This document shows, piece after piece, positions 10,244-16,742 of a stretch of 16,742 nucleotides of DNA. The position numbers and the translations under genes are program-made. Source of the DNA: Bacteroidota bacterium (GTDB lineage Bacteria; Bacteroidota; Bacteroidia; Flavobacteriales; Flavobacteriaceae); assembly GCA_022601215.1 (NCBI GenBank), contig JAHZIZ010000360.1, positions 1 through 16,742 of the forward strand. Reading direction: 5' to 3'. The notes under the pieces were generated by a model. It ran no database searches. It had not been told where the DNA came from and saw only the letters and a program-made list of their open reading frames with translations. The stretch's first letter is position 1. Each line of letters starts with the position of its first letter.

Positions 10244-11975
10244 TTTTAGTTTTTTCAATATACGTAAGAATCCTACCTTCCAGAATTGCCAAGGTAACCG
10301 TTCCTTGTTCCAATATTATTTCATGAAATGCTCTAATGTCAAAATTTACACCTAATTCGGATTCAGCTTTTTTTCGCAATTCACGAATTTTTAATTCGCC
10401 AATTTTATAAGATAATGCTTGACCAGGCCACGAAATATATCGATCTGTTTCAGTATTTATTTCATGTAATGATAGCGCCGTATTGGAAGTCATGTAATCA
10501 ACCACCTCCTTTCGAGTCCAACCTTTAGCGTGTATTCCTGTATCCACAACCAACCTACAGGCTCTCCACATCTCGTAAGTAAGTTGTCCAAACCGCTCGT
10601 AAGGCGTGGTATACATACCCATTTCTGAAGCAAGAAATTCACTGTATAACCCCCAACCCTCTCCATACGCGGACAAATACATATTCTTTCTAAACTGCGG
10701 AATACTATCGCCCAACTCATTATTTAAACTGCCCTGTAAATGATGCCCAGGAACCGCCTCATGAACAGTAAGCGCAGGAAGCGTATATAATGTTCGACTA
10801 GGCAGATCATAAGTGTTCACCCAGTAGTACCCCGGTTCCGTACTATTTTTACTAGTCCCTACGTAACGACCTCCGGTATATTTTGGAGCAATGGCATCCG
10901 GAACAGGAGCTACGCCATAGGGTTTTCTAGGCAGTGTCTTGAAAAACTTAGGCAACTGTGCATCTGCTCGCTTTGCCATATCACGAGCAAGCATAAGCAA
11001 TTCATCGGGCGTTTTAGCATAAAACTGCTCATCCGTTCTTAAAAAAGTAAGGAAGTCAATAAAGCTACCTTTAAAACCTACTTCTTTAATAATTTTATGC
11101 ATTTCGCCTTTAATACGGGCCACCTCATCGCGTCCAATTTGATGAATAGCATCGGCAGTATATTGAGTACTTGTTGTATAATAATTTATACGGTTTTGAT
11201 AGTATTCTTTTCCGTTAGGCGTTTCAGAAACACCGATACTTTTCCTTGTCTTCGGAAAATACTCCGACTCAAAAAATGTTTTAATCTTTTTAAATTGAGG
11301 GATTACATTTTCCGATATAGCTTTCTGTGCTGCCACCAGGACAGAATCCACTTGAGCGGTAGTGAGGTCGTCCGGCAACTTTTTAAAAGGCTGATAGAAA
11401 AAGCTCTCTTCAAAATTGGTGACAATATGAGTGTCATAAGAAGATTCATAGCCATTAAAAATAACACGTGGTTGTGAAACTCCTTTTTCCAACCCCTCTC
11501 TTAATAAAGGTATATACTGATTTACGACTTCGGGAATAGCATTTAATTTATTTAAATAGGATATAACTTGTTCATAGGAATTAAGTGGACGAGCCATATA
11601 CGTGAAACTGGAATGAAATCCCGAATCCGACAACAAGGGATTTAAAAAACGTTCAAACTGATAATAATCGATCTGATCTTGTAACTGAAACATTAACATA
11701 GACAATGAGATTGCTTCTGTTTCTGCTAAGCTATCCGAATTTAAATTTGAGAGCACGTTCAACTGCCTTTTTGCAAAATCTGCTTCTTCTTTAAAATAAG
11801 CCCTTGAGAATAATCCCATTGGGTATTCAGAAGAGTCATATCCCTTATGGGCTTCTACAGCCTCGATCACATTCTTCAATTGCTGCGAAGCCGTCTGCGC
11901 GCTATTTATGGTAGGCACAATAAAACTCAGTATAAAAAACAAATATTTTGCCATGCTCCAATATTTCATAATCAT
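10236..11975 (-). CDS. Exported DUF885 family metallopeptidase-like protein
   Basis: A 579-residue DUF885 protein. It carries the zinc-peptidase-like motif HEAVPGHHLQ (H405, E406, H411, H412), downstream acidic motif YGEGWGLYSE (about 437-446), and the family blocks VVDTGIH and RYISWPGQALSYKIGELKI near 477-530. The start MIMKYWSMAKYLFF with a hydrophobic stretch ending NSAQ is a signal peptide; Met3 or Met8 could also be the start. The protein is therefore expected in the periplasm or outside the cell. DUF885 members are annotated as putative peptidases, but substrates are mostly unknown. It lies between the aldehyde dehydrogenase gene (TAATG overlap) and the epimerase gene (8-base overlap), so it is made with the pathway. 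A role in cutting hydroxyproline-containing oligopeptides is an attractive but unproven inference. Confidence 0.87.
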   Translation of the reverse strand: MIMKYWSMAKYLFFILSFIVPTINSAQTASQQLKNVIEAVEAHKGYDSSEYPMGLFSRAYFKEEADFAKRQLNVLSNLNSDSLAETEAISLSMLMFQLQDQIDYYQFERFLNPLLSDSGFHSSFTYMARPLNSYEQVISYLNKLNAIPEVVNQYIPLLREGLEKGVSQPRVIFNGYESSYDTHIVTNFEESFFYQPFKKLPDDLTTAQVDSVLVAAQKAISENVIPQFKKIKTFFESEYFPKTRKSIGVSETPNGKEYYQNRINYYTTSTQYTADAIHQIGRDEVARIKGEMHKIIKEVGFKGSFIDFLTFLRTDEQFYAKTPDELLMLARDMAKRADAQLPKFFKTLPRKPYGVAPVPDAIAPKYTGGRYVGTSKNSTEPGYYWVNTYDLPSRTLYTLPALTVHEAVPGHHLQGSLNNELGDSIPQFRKNMYLSAYGEGWGLYSEFLASEMGMYTTPYERFGQLTYEMWRACRLVVDTGIHAKGWTRKEVVDYMTSNTALSLHEINTETDRYISWPGQALSYKIGELKIRELRKKAESELGVNFDIRAFHEIILEQGTVTLAILEGRILTYIEKTKNE

Positions 11976-13474
11976 TACTTTAAGATTTCTGGTAATAAAC
12001 TTTTAGGTACATTTTGATAAGAAAATGGACGCACCCATCTTCGAATGGCACCTATTCCGACCGCCGTAAATCTACTATCTGTACTCGATGGATACGGACC
12101 CCCATGTGTCATGGCATCACATACCTCAACACCAGTAGGCACACCATTAAAAACAACACGTCCAACCCTACTTTGTAAAGCCTCAAACAATGGAGCCAAT
12201 TTTGCTTCATCACTTTTTTCTGCTATAATGGTTCCCGTTAGTTGCCCTTCGAGACTCTCGATGATTCGAATCCTCTCAGCTTCGTCTTCACATTGTACCA
12301 CCATTGAAAAAGGGCCAAAGACTTCTTGATGCAAAGCATCATGCTTTAAAAATTTAGCTCCATCGACCGTTACTAATGCTGGAGCAGCTGTATTGGGTAC
12401 TGACGACAACTCCGCCTCACTAATTTTAGTCACTGCCTCATGGGTTATCATCTTGTTCTTATTTCCTTGGTACCCAGCATGGATATTCGGGTGCAACATA
12501 TAGAAGGAAGGCTTTTTCGAGAGCTTTTTCCCTAGAGTCTCAACAAAGCTGGAAGACAATTCACTCTTAAGGATTAGTAACAATCCTGGATTTGTACAAA
12601 ATTGCCCTACCCCAAGGGTAATAGAATCCGCATACGTATTAGCTATCTCCGCACTACGAGTTTCCAACGCTTTTTGCGTAATAACCACTGGGTTGATGCT
12701 CCCCATTTCGGCAAATACTGGGATAGGCTCTTCTCGGGTTGCTGCTAAATCATACAACGCCCGACCTCCTTTTATACTTCCTGTAAATCCGACAGCTTTG
12801 ATATATTTATTTAGCACCAATTGTTGTCCAACTTCAACACCTTGGCTATTTAAATTTGAAAAAACTCCTTCGGGCATTCCCGTTTTATGAGCTGCGTTGT
12901 AAATAGCCAAGGCAACTAACTCACCCGTTTGGGCATGCATTGGATGACTCTTCACAATCACGGGATTTCCTGCAGCCAATGCACTCGCGGTATCCCCTCC
13001 TGCCGTAGAATAGGCCAGAGGAAAATTACTTGCGCCAAAAACAGCAACTGGACCAATAGGAATAAGCATTTTTCTTGTATTTGCCTCTGCACTATTCTTG
13101 CTTGGTTCTCGCCAATCTTCCGTTTCTATGAGTTCTGCAAACATTTGCAATTGCCCAACAGTACGTCCCCGTTCTCCTTCTGCTCGTCCCTTTGGCAACC
13201 CGGACTCCATGCAGTATGTATCCAATAGTAAATCACCCAACTCCATAATGCCCTCTGCTATAGCAAGTAAAAATGCAGCTCGTTTTACACCCGGCATTTT
13301 CCTATATACTTTAAAGGCATCCGCAGCAAGTTCACATGCTTCCTCTATTTCTTGGGGAGTTGCCTCTACAATGAGTTGTTCATTTTCTTTGTTGGTGGCT
13401 GGATTAAATGTTTTAAAGGTAGTATCACCTTTAGCGGATACTTCAAAACCAATATAATTTTTTCCTGTTATCAT
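11975..13474 (-). CDS. 2,5-dioxopentanoate (alpha-ketoglutarate semialdehyde) dehydrogenase
   Basis: A 499-residue aldehyde dehydrogenase with the full catalytic set: N150 in FGASNFPLAY, K175 in VIVKSHPMH, general base E256 in FAEMGSINPV, nucleophile C293 in GQFCTNPG and E384 in HQEVFGPF. The EMGSINPVV and GQFCTNPGL blocks fit the NADP-preferring alpha-ketoglutarate semialdehyde dehydrogenase subgroup, which oxidises 2,5-dioxopentanoate to alpha-ketoglutarate. That is the last step of hydroxyproline catabolism, and also of some pentose and sugar-acid pathways. The adjacent epimerase, D-hydroxyproline dehydrogenase and pyrroline-hydroxycarboxylate deaminase assign it here to hydroxyproline. 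Its ATG overlaps the stop of the DUF1272 gene by four bases (ATGA), and its own stop overlaps the DUF885 start by one base. It is expected to be cytoplasmic. Confidence 0.92.
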   Translation of the reverse strand: MITGKNYIGFEVSAKGDTTFKTFNPATNKENEQLIVEATPQEIEEACELAADAFKVYRKMPGVKRAAFLLAIAEGIMELGDLLLDTYCMESGLPKGRAEGERGRTVGQLQMFAELIETEDWREPSKNSAEANTRKMLIPIGPVAVFGASNFPLAYSTAGGDTASALAAGNPVIVKSHPMHAQTGELVALAIYNAAHKTGMPEGVFSNLNSQGVEVGQQLVLNKYIKAVGFTGSIKGGRALYDLAATREEPIPVFAEMGSINPVVITQKALETRSAEIANTYADSITLGVGQFCTNPGLLLILKSELSSSFVETLGKKLSKKPSFYMLHPNIHAGYQGNKNKMITHEAVTKISEAELSSVPNTAAPALVTVDGAKFLKHDALHQEVFGPFSMVVQCEDEAERIRIIESLEGQLTGTIIAEKSDEAKLAPLFEALQSRVGRVVFNGVPTGVEVCDAMTHGGPYPSSTDSRFTAVGIGAIRRWVRPFSYQNVPKSLLPEILK

Positions 13475-13734
13475 TGTTTGATTCGTTTTAAGTGCGCGGC
13501 CAGATCAACGGGTTTATGAACCACGATTTTGGATGCGGGATATTTTTTAAGTAGCGATGGAGGCCGAATAGGGCGTTTTTCAAACCCTCCTCCACAATTG
13601 GGACAGACATGATGCAATACCTTTTCGACACAATCTCTACAGAAAGTGCATTCAAAAGTGCAAATCATCGCCTCTTTACTATCATAAGGAAGCGTGTTGT
13701 TGCAATGCTCACATGTAGGTCTTATCTCTAACAT
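13471..13734 (-). CDS. DUF1272 zinc-binding small protein
   Basis: An 87-residue protein with eight cysteines arranged C8-x2-C11, C25-x3-C29-x2-C32-x2-C35, C44-x2-C47, the pattern of DUF1272, probably binding two zinc ions in a RING- or treble-clef-like knuckle. CTFECTFCRDCVE and VCPNCGGGF are the recognisable blocks. The basic C-terminal tail (about 50-87) is rich in Lys, Arg and Pro. The ATG at 13734 shares its A with the upstream stop (TGATG); a GTG one codon earlier is possible. The next gene starts within its stop (ATGA). Its place between two enzymes of the hydroxyproline pathway implies co-expression, yet no function is known for the family. Protein or nucleic-acid binding is plausible from the fold type only. 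Confidence 0.85.
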   Translation of the reverse strand: MLEIRPTCEHCNNTLPYDSKEAMICTFECTFCRDCVEKVLHHVCPNCGGGFEKRPIRPPSLLKKYPASKIVVHKPVDLAAHLKRIKQ

Positions 13735-14648
13735 CACAGATTTTTATATTTTGGTAATTGAGGTCGCAAGTTTAATCCTTCCTGTATGACTCGTAATACC
13801 TCAACTCGTTCGTCCCCTACAAGAGGCAAACGTGGAGCTCTCACTGTTTCAGATCCCAGTCCAGTAGCCACTTCGGCCAATTTAATGTTTTGCACTAATT
13901 TAGGGTTAATATCTAACTCCAACAAAGGTAAAAACCAACGATAGATATCAATGGCCTGTTGTATCTTCCCTGCTTTTTGCAACTCGTAAATCGCAACCGT
14001 TTCCGCAGGAAACGCACAAACTAATCCTGCAATCCAACCATCTGCCCCCATCAGTAAACTTTCCAGTGCTAAAGTATCCACTCCGCACATAATTTTGAGT
14101 CGATCGCCAAAATTATTTTTAATCCGAGTCACATTGGAAATGTCACGGGTAGACTCTTTAACGGCCTCAATATTATCGCATTTTAGCAATTCTTCGAACA
14201 TGGCTAAGGTCACCTCAATTTTATAATCTACAGGATTGTTATAAACCATAATAGGTAACGAAGTATTATTTGCTACTGCTTTAAAATATTCTACGGTTTC
14301 ACGATCTCCTGCCTTATATCGCATAGGTGGCAGCATCATGAGACCCGATGCGCCATCTTGTTCTGCTTTTTGCGCAGCCGAAATAGCGCCCTTGGTACTT
14401 TGTTCTGCTATATTCATTAGAACAGGAACCTTACCATTGACAAACTGTACCGTTTCGCGAGTTAAGATTCTCTTTTCTTCATCCTCAAGAGTACTTGCTT
14501 CTCCAAGAGTTCCTCCTAAAACAATGCCGTGCACTCCAGCATCTAATTGAGCCTTTATATTATGTACAAACAAAGGAATATCTAAGGTATCCTCCTGTGT
14601 AAACTTAGTCGTAACTGCGGGCATTACGCCCTTCCAATTAAATTCCAT
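13734..14648 (-). CDS. 1-pyrroline-4-hydroxy-2-carboxylate deaminase (DapA family)
   Basis: A 304-residue TIM-barrel enzyme of the dihydrodipicolinate synthase / N-acetylneuraminate lyase family. The Schiff-base lysine is K164 in AVKESTRD, the catalytic tyrosine Y136 in MVYNNP, and the substrate-loop motif is GGTLGEAST (45-53). The arginine that binds the second substrate in true DapA, found just after the YNxP motif, is absent (YNNPVDYK), so lysine biosynthesis is unlikely. In the operon it should deaminate and dehydrate 1-pyrroline-4-hydroxy-2-carboxylate to alpha-ketoglutarate semialdehyde, which the nearby aldehyde dehydrogenase oxidises. It is the first gene of the minus-strand operon, preceded by a TAATTTTG -7-like box and a perfect palindrome. 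It is expected to be cytoplasmic. Confidence 0.9.
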   Translation of the reverse strand: MEFNWKGVMPAVTTKFTQEDTLDIPLFVHNIKAQLDAGVHGIVLGGTLGEASTLEDEEKRILTRETVQFVNGKVPVLMNIAEQSTKGAISAAQKAEQDGASGLMMLPPMRYKAGDRETVEYFKAVANNTSLPIMVYNNPVDYKIEVTLAMFEELLKCDNIEAVKESTRDISNVTRIKNNFGDRLKIMCGVDTLALESLLMGADGWIAGLVCAFPAETVAIYELQKAGKIQQAIDIYRWFLPLLELDINPKLVQNIKLAEVATGLGSETVRAPRLPLVGDERVEVLRVIQEGLNLRPQLPKYKNL

Positions 14649-14665
14649 ATATCTCTATTTTGTTC

Positions 14666-14673
14666 CAAAATTA
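14666..14673 (-). promoter_or_regulatory. Putative -7 box for the hydroxyproline operon
   Basis: On the minus strand this reads TAATTTTG, an exact match to the Bacteroidota -7 consensus TAnnTTTG. It lies about 17 bases upstream of the ATG of the deaminase gene. No good -33 TTG is seen at the usual distance (the region there is T-rich), which fits a promoter needing an activator such as the divergent AraC protein. Inference from consensus only. Confidence 0.55.
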
Positions 14674-14686
14674 GCTGTATACAGCT
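14673..14686. promoter_or_regulatory. Perfect 14-bp palindrome, candidate operator
   Basis: AGCTGTATACAGCT is a perfect inverted repeat that touches the upstream edge of the operon -7 box, so it sits in the spacer between the -7 and -33 regions. A dimeric regulator bound here would directly affect transcription. The TGTATACA core resembles operators of GntR/FadR-type dimers more than the direct-repeat sites usual for AraC proteins. No GntR gene is in the window. Confidence 0.5.
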
Positions 14687-14735
14687 TATAAAAATAATAC
14701 CCACTTACTCAAAATTGATACTATTTTAATCAATT

Positions 14736-14769
14736 AATAATATTATTGATTATTTTTGAATAATATTAT
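14736..14769. repeat. AT-rich direct repeats flanking the regulator -7 box
   Basis: AATAATATTAT occurs at 14736-14746 and again at 14759-14769, 23 bases apart or about two helical turns, on the same face of DNA. The first copy is part of a 12-bp palindrome (14736-14747). ATTGAT or its complement also occurs three times at 14714, 14729 and 14745. Tandem sites two turns apart suit AraC-family binding, but the AT-rich composition makes chance likely. Confidence 0.35.
14751..14758 (+). promoter_or_regulatory. Putative -7 box of the AraC-family gene
   Basis: TATTTTTG matches TAnnTTTG and lies 18 bases upstream of the ATG at 14777. A TTG at 14756 in the same reading frame falls inside this box, which argues that the TTG is not the translation start. 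Confidence 0.45.
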
Positions 14770-14776
14770 CACACTT

Positions 14777-15622
14777 ATGAAAGTTCTTCCTTTTACTATT
14801 ACTAAGACAACTAAGGATGCGATTCACGTTCAAGAGGACAAACAACCCATATTCTATGGTGCTTTACACCAACATGAAGAATTTCAAATTAGCTATATTC
14901 TACAAGGAGAAGGCTCTTTGTTGGTTGGGGATCGAGTGAGCCCATTTGAACAAGGTTCTATTGTAATACTAGGCGCTAATCTTCCTCATGTATTTAAGAG
15001 TTTTCGTGGGGAAGGAGATTCACAAATGCTCTCCATCTTCTTTACTAAAGATTCGTTTGGTACTGGCTTTTTTGATACTGAAGAATTACGTTCACTTGCA
15101 TCCATTTTTTCAAAAGCAGCCAATGGATTTATCATTAATAAACCTTCTGAAGCAATTCTATTCATTTTTAAAAAGATTCAAAAGGCATCCAAATTGGATC
15201 GATTCCTTTCATTTATTCAATTGTTAAGATTGCTTAACGGCGCTCCCCATCTTTCGCTTTCTAGTTTTATTTCAGAAAAAAAATATACAGATATAGAAGG
15301 AAGACGTATGAATGCGGTAATGCAGTATACCATGAATCATTTTAAAGAAGGAATTTCGCTTACGACAATCGCCAGAGAAGCCGCAATGACTCCGCAAGCC
15401 TTTTGTAATTATTTTAAAAAACGAACCCGAAAAACCTATATAGCCTTTGTGACCGAGCTCAAAATTGAAGAGTCGGTAAAATTATTACAGAAAGAATCGG
15501 AATTAAGCATTGCCGAAATTGCCGAACTCAGCGGGTTTCAAAACATTTCCCATTTTAATAGAAAATTTAAATTTTTAAAAGGTATGAGCCCCCTTCAATT
15601 CAGAAAAAAAAGCAGTTTATAG
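14777..15622 (+). CDS. AraC-family transcriptional regulator of the hydroxyproline operon
   Basis: A 281-residue regulator with an N-terminal cupin-type sensing domain (about 20-80: HQHEEFQISYILQGEGSLLV, then GSIVILGANLPHVF) and a C-terminal AraC/XylS DNA-binding domain (about 180-281). The two helix-turn-helix units are ISLTTIAREAAMTPQAFCNYFKK and LSIAEIAELSGFQNISHFNRKFK, ending in GMSPLQFRK. I use the ATG at 14777; a TTG 21 bases upstream would lie in the promoter box. It is divergent from the operon and 128 bases away, the classic arrangement for a pathway-specific activator, so it probably responds to hydroxyproline or a breakdown intermediate and may also control its own gene. Ligand and sites are inferred. 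Its stop directly abuts that of the MutS-like gene. Confidence 0.9.
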   Translation: MKVLPFTITKTTKDAIHVQEDKQPIFYGALHQHEEFQISYILQGEGSLLVGDRVSPFEQGSIVILGANLPHVFKSFRGEGDSQMLSIFFTKDSFGTGFFDTEELRSLASIFSKAANGFIINKPSEAILFIFKKIQKASKLDRFLSFIQLLRLLNGAPHLSLSSFISEKKYTDIEGRRMNAVMQYTMNHFKEGISLTTIAREAAMTPQAFCNYFKKRTRKTYIAFVTELKIEESVKLLQKESELSIAEIAELSGFQNISHFNRKFKFLKGMSPLQFRKKSSL

Positions 15623-16742
15623 CTAATCGACAATCTTCATTTTTTTAAGTAAAAACGAAGCGTTCATATTTTGGCAAATCCCCTTTTTAAATTGATAATC
15701 GAAATGGAGTTCATTATCAATAATTTGAGCATCAAAAAAGTAATTAACTACCTCTGGAAGCGTATTAGCCGCTTCGCATAAACTAAGATCATGGGTGGCA
15801 ATAATTCCAGTAGAATTTGAAGCCACAAGTTTATCTATGAACTTCCTAGATCCAATAGCCTTGTCAGTACTATTGGTTCCCTTTAAAATTTCATCAAGAA
15901 TGATAAAATATCGGTCCGTTTTCATGGTGTCAACAATAAATTTTAATCGTTTCAATTCACTAAAAAAATAAGACTCATCATCTGTTAAACTATCTGTAGT
16001 TCGCATACTAGTAATCAATTTAATAGGCGTATAGCTGGTTTTGATTGCACAAACCGGCAAACCAGCATTGGCCATTACTATCTGCAAAGCCACTGTGCGC
16101 AAAAAAGTGCTTTTACCGGCCATATTAGCGCCTGTGATGATAAAAAATTGTTCGGTATCAATATGTATATCATTGGTGACGCTCACATCTTTAGACAATA
16201 AAGGATGTCCAGCTCCATTCGAGGAGAGGGTAGTATTATTAGCCGTTATTACGGGAAAATGATGATTAGTATGATTAAAACTATAATTTCCTAGACTCGT
16301 ATACCCATCGAAAAAGGCTATAGCATCAAACCACTGCCCTACAGTTAGGGTATGCTCCTTAATCCATTGTTCTATATGGTGTACTTGTAAAATATCTCTA
16401 AGCATAAAGGCATTCGCAAAGACCGCAATGATTAAATTATTGCGTTGATCCAAAGCATTTAAATGCCTTGAAAACTGTTGTAAAACTCTCGATGCTATTT
16501 TTGTTTCGTTGATAACCAAGGCCCGTTTTTCTGAAAGCAGTTCCGACTCGAATTCTTGGGTTTCAATTTGCCCTATTAATTTTTGAAATTGCCCAAATGT
16601 ACTTTGCATTTTTGCTGTTTGTGAAGCTACAGCACCTACTCGTTTCATATATAAACCCGAAATAGCAAGGCCTATAAAGAACCAAACCGTAATGAGTTCA
16701 CCTGGCAGTAATGAAAGAAAAAATGACCCAATTAGTAAGGCA
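15623..16742 (-). CDS. Membrane-anchored MutS-like ATPase, C-terminal part (5' partial)
   Basis: The frame stays open to the right edge, so the N-terminus is missing. Residues here are numbered from a Met at 16648, which is probably internal. Upstream of it lie about 31 codons encoding a hydrophobic stretch (GSFFLSLLPGELITVWFFIG and on), very likely one or two membrane segments. The C-terminal region is the MutS ABC-type ATPase domain: Walker A GANMAGKS (173-180), signature-like DSLTDDESYFFSELKR (219-234), Walker B YFIILDE with D252 and E253, and switch H286 in ATHDLSL. Residues 1-150 fit the helical core/clamp. The mismatch-recognition domain cannot be assessed. Bacteroidota carry such MutS-related proteins of roughly 600 aa besides true MutS, with unknown function; canonical mismatch repair is doubtful. 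It faces the AraC gene tail to tail. Confidence 0.85.
   Translation of the reverse strand, partial: ALLIGSFFLSLLPGELITVWFFIGLAISGLYMKRVGAVASQTAKMQSTFGQFQKLIGQIETQEFESELLSEKRALVINETKIASRVLQQFSRHLNALDQRNNLIIAVFANAFMLRDILQVHHIEQWIKEHTLTVGQWFDAIAFFDGYTSLGNYSFNHTNHHFPVITANNTTLSSNGAGHPLLSKDVSVTNDIHIDTEQFFIITGANMAGKSTFLRTVALQIVMANAGLPVCAIKTSYTPIKLITSMRTTDSLTDDESYFFSELKRLKFIVDTMKTDRYFIILDEILKGTNSTDKAIGSRKFIDKLVASNSTGIIATHDLSLCEAANTLPEVVNYFFDAQIIDNELHFDYQFKKGICQNMNASFLLKKMKIVD

Noticed and set aside
10244..10258. TTG start for the epimerase, five codons upstream
   Set aside because: The ATG at 10243 gives the usual family N-terminus (MSKTIYKCIDAH) and a normal short overlap with the preceding gene.
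11097..11477. Open frame of 126 codons on the plus strand inside the DUF885 gene
   Set aside because: It is antisense to a well-supported coding region and shows no recognisable domain; the same holds for the 119-codon frame at 13098-13457.
13734..14648. Dihydrodipicolinate synthase (DapA) for lysine biosynthesis
   Set aside because: The fold and Schiff-base lysine fit, but the arginine expected after the YNxP motif is missing and the operon encodes all other steps of hydroxyproline catabolism.
14756..14776. TTG start for the AraC-family regulator
   Set aside because: It falls inside the likely -7 box TATTTTTG, and the ATG at 14777 gives the expected family N-terminus.
15604..15628. Minus-strand T8 run after AGC...GCT as a terminator for the MutS-like gene
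   Set aside because: The stem is only three base pairs, too weak to call.
15635..15660. Inverted repeat CTTCATTTTT / AAAAACGAAG as a terminator for the AraC gene
   Set aside because: It has a central mismatch, an AT-rich stem and no following T-run on either strand.

Overview
The window looks like chromosome from a member of the Bacteroidota, most likely Flavobacteriaceae. It is AT-rich. One exported protein ends in a type IX secretion (T9SS) type A sorting domain. The promoter-like boxes fit the Bacteroidota -7 consensus TAnnTTTG, and Shine-Dalgarno sequences are largely absent. I cannot name the genus. I see no tRNA, rRNA, CRISPR array, insertion sequence or prophage gene, and no gene-free stretch longer than about 130 bases.

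Left part, plus strand (2-7983). A tightly packed run begins outside the window. It opens with a large three-domain fusion: APH-type small-molecule kinase, M23 metallopeptidase-like domain, then a class III PLP enzyme of the ethanolamine-phosphate / 5-phosphohydroxylysine phospho-lyase type. Then come a lipoprotein-type LacZ-like GH2 beta-galactosidase, a small exported NTF2/DUF4440-like protein, and a di-heme cytochrome c peroxidase with a T9SS tail. A good intrinsic terminator for this run lies inside the 3' end of the facing gene.

Middle, minus strand (14648 down to 7984). Six overlapping or abutting genes form one operon. In transcription order they are a DapA-family 1-pyrroline-4-hydroxy-2-carboxylate deaminase, a DUF1272 eight-cysteine zinc-binding protein, 2,5-dioxopentanoate (alpha-ketoglutarate semialdehyde) dehydrogenase, an exported DUF885 metallopeptidase, 4-hydroxyproline 2-epimerase and a DadA-like D-hydroxyproline dehydrogenase. 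Together the four enzymes give the full route trans-4-hydroxy-L-proline -> cis-4-hydroxy-D-proline -> pyrroline-4-hydroxy-2-carboxylate -> alpha-ketoglutarate semialdehyde -> alpha-ketoglutarate. A divergent AraC-family gene (14777-15622) is the likely regulator. The 128-base intergenic region carries a perfect 14-bp palindrome next to a -7 box, plus AT-rich repeats.

Right edge, minus strand. The C-terminal part of a membrane-anchored MutS-like ATPase runs off the window and is probably unrelated.

Main idea: the two halves may form one collagen-amino-acid utilisation island. Hydroxyproline and hydroxylysine are both typical of collagen, and collagen hydroxylysine carries beta-linked galactose. 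The window pairs a complete hydroxyproline pathway and an exported peptidase with a kinase-phospholyase fusion suited to hydroxylysine and a beta-galactosidase. The hydroxyproline half is well supported. The hydroxylysine and galactosyl-hydroxylysine links are inference. The M23-like domain inside the fusion and the DUF1272 protein inside the operon have no explained role.
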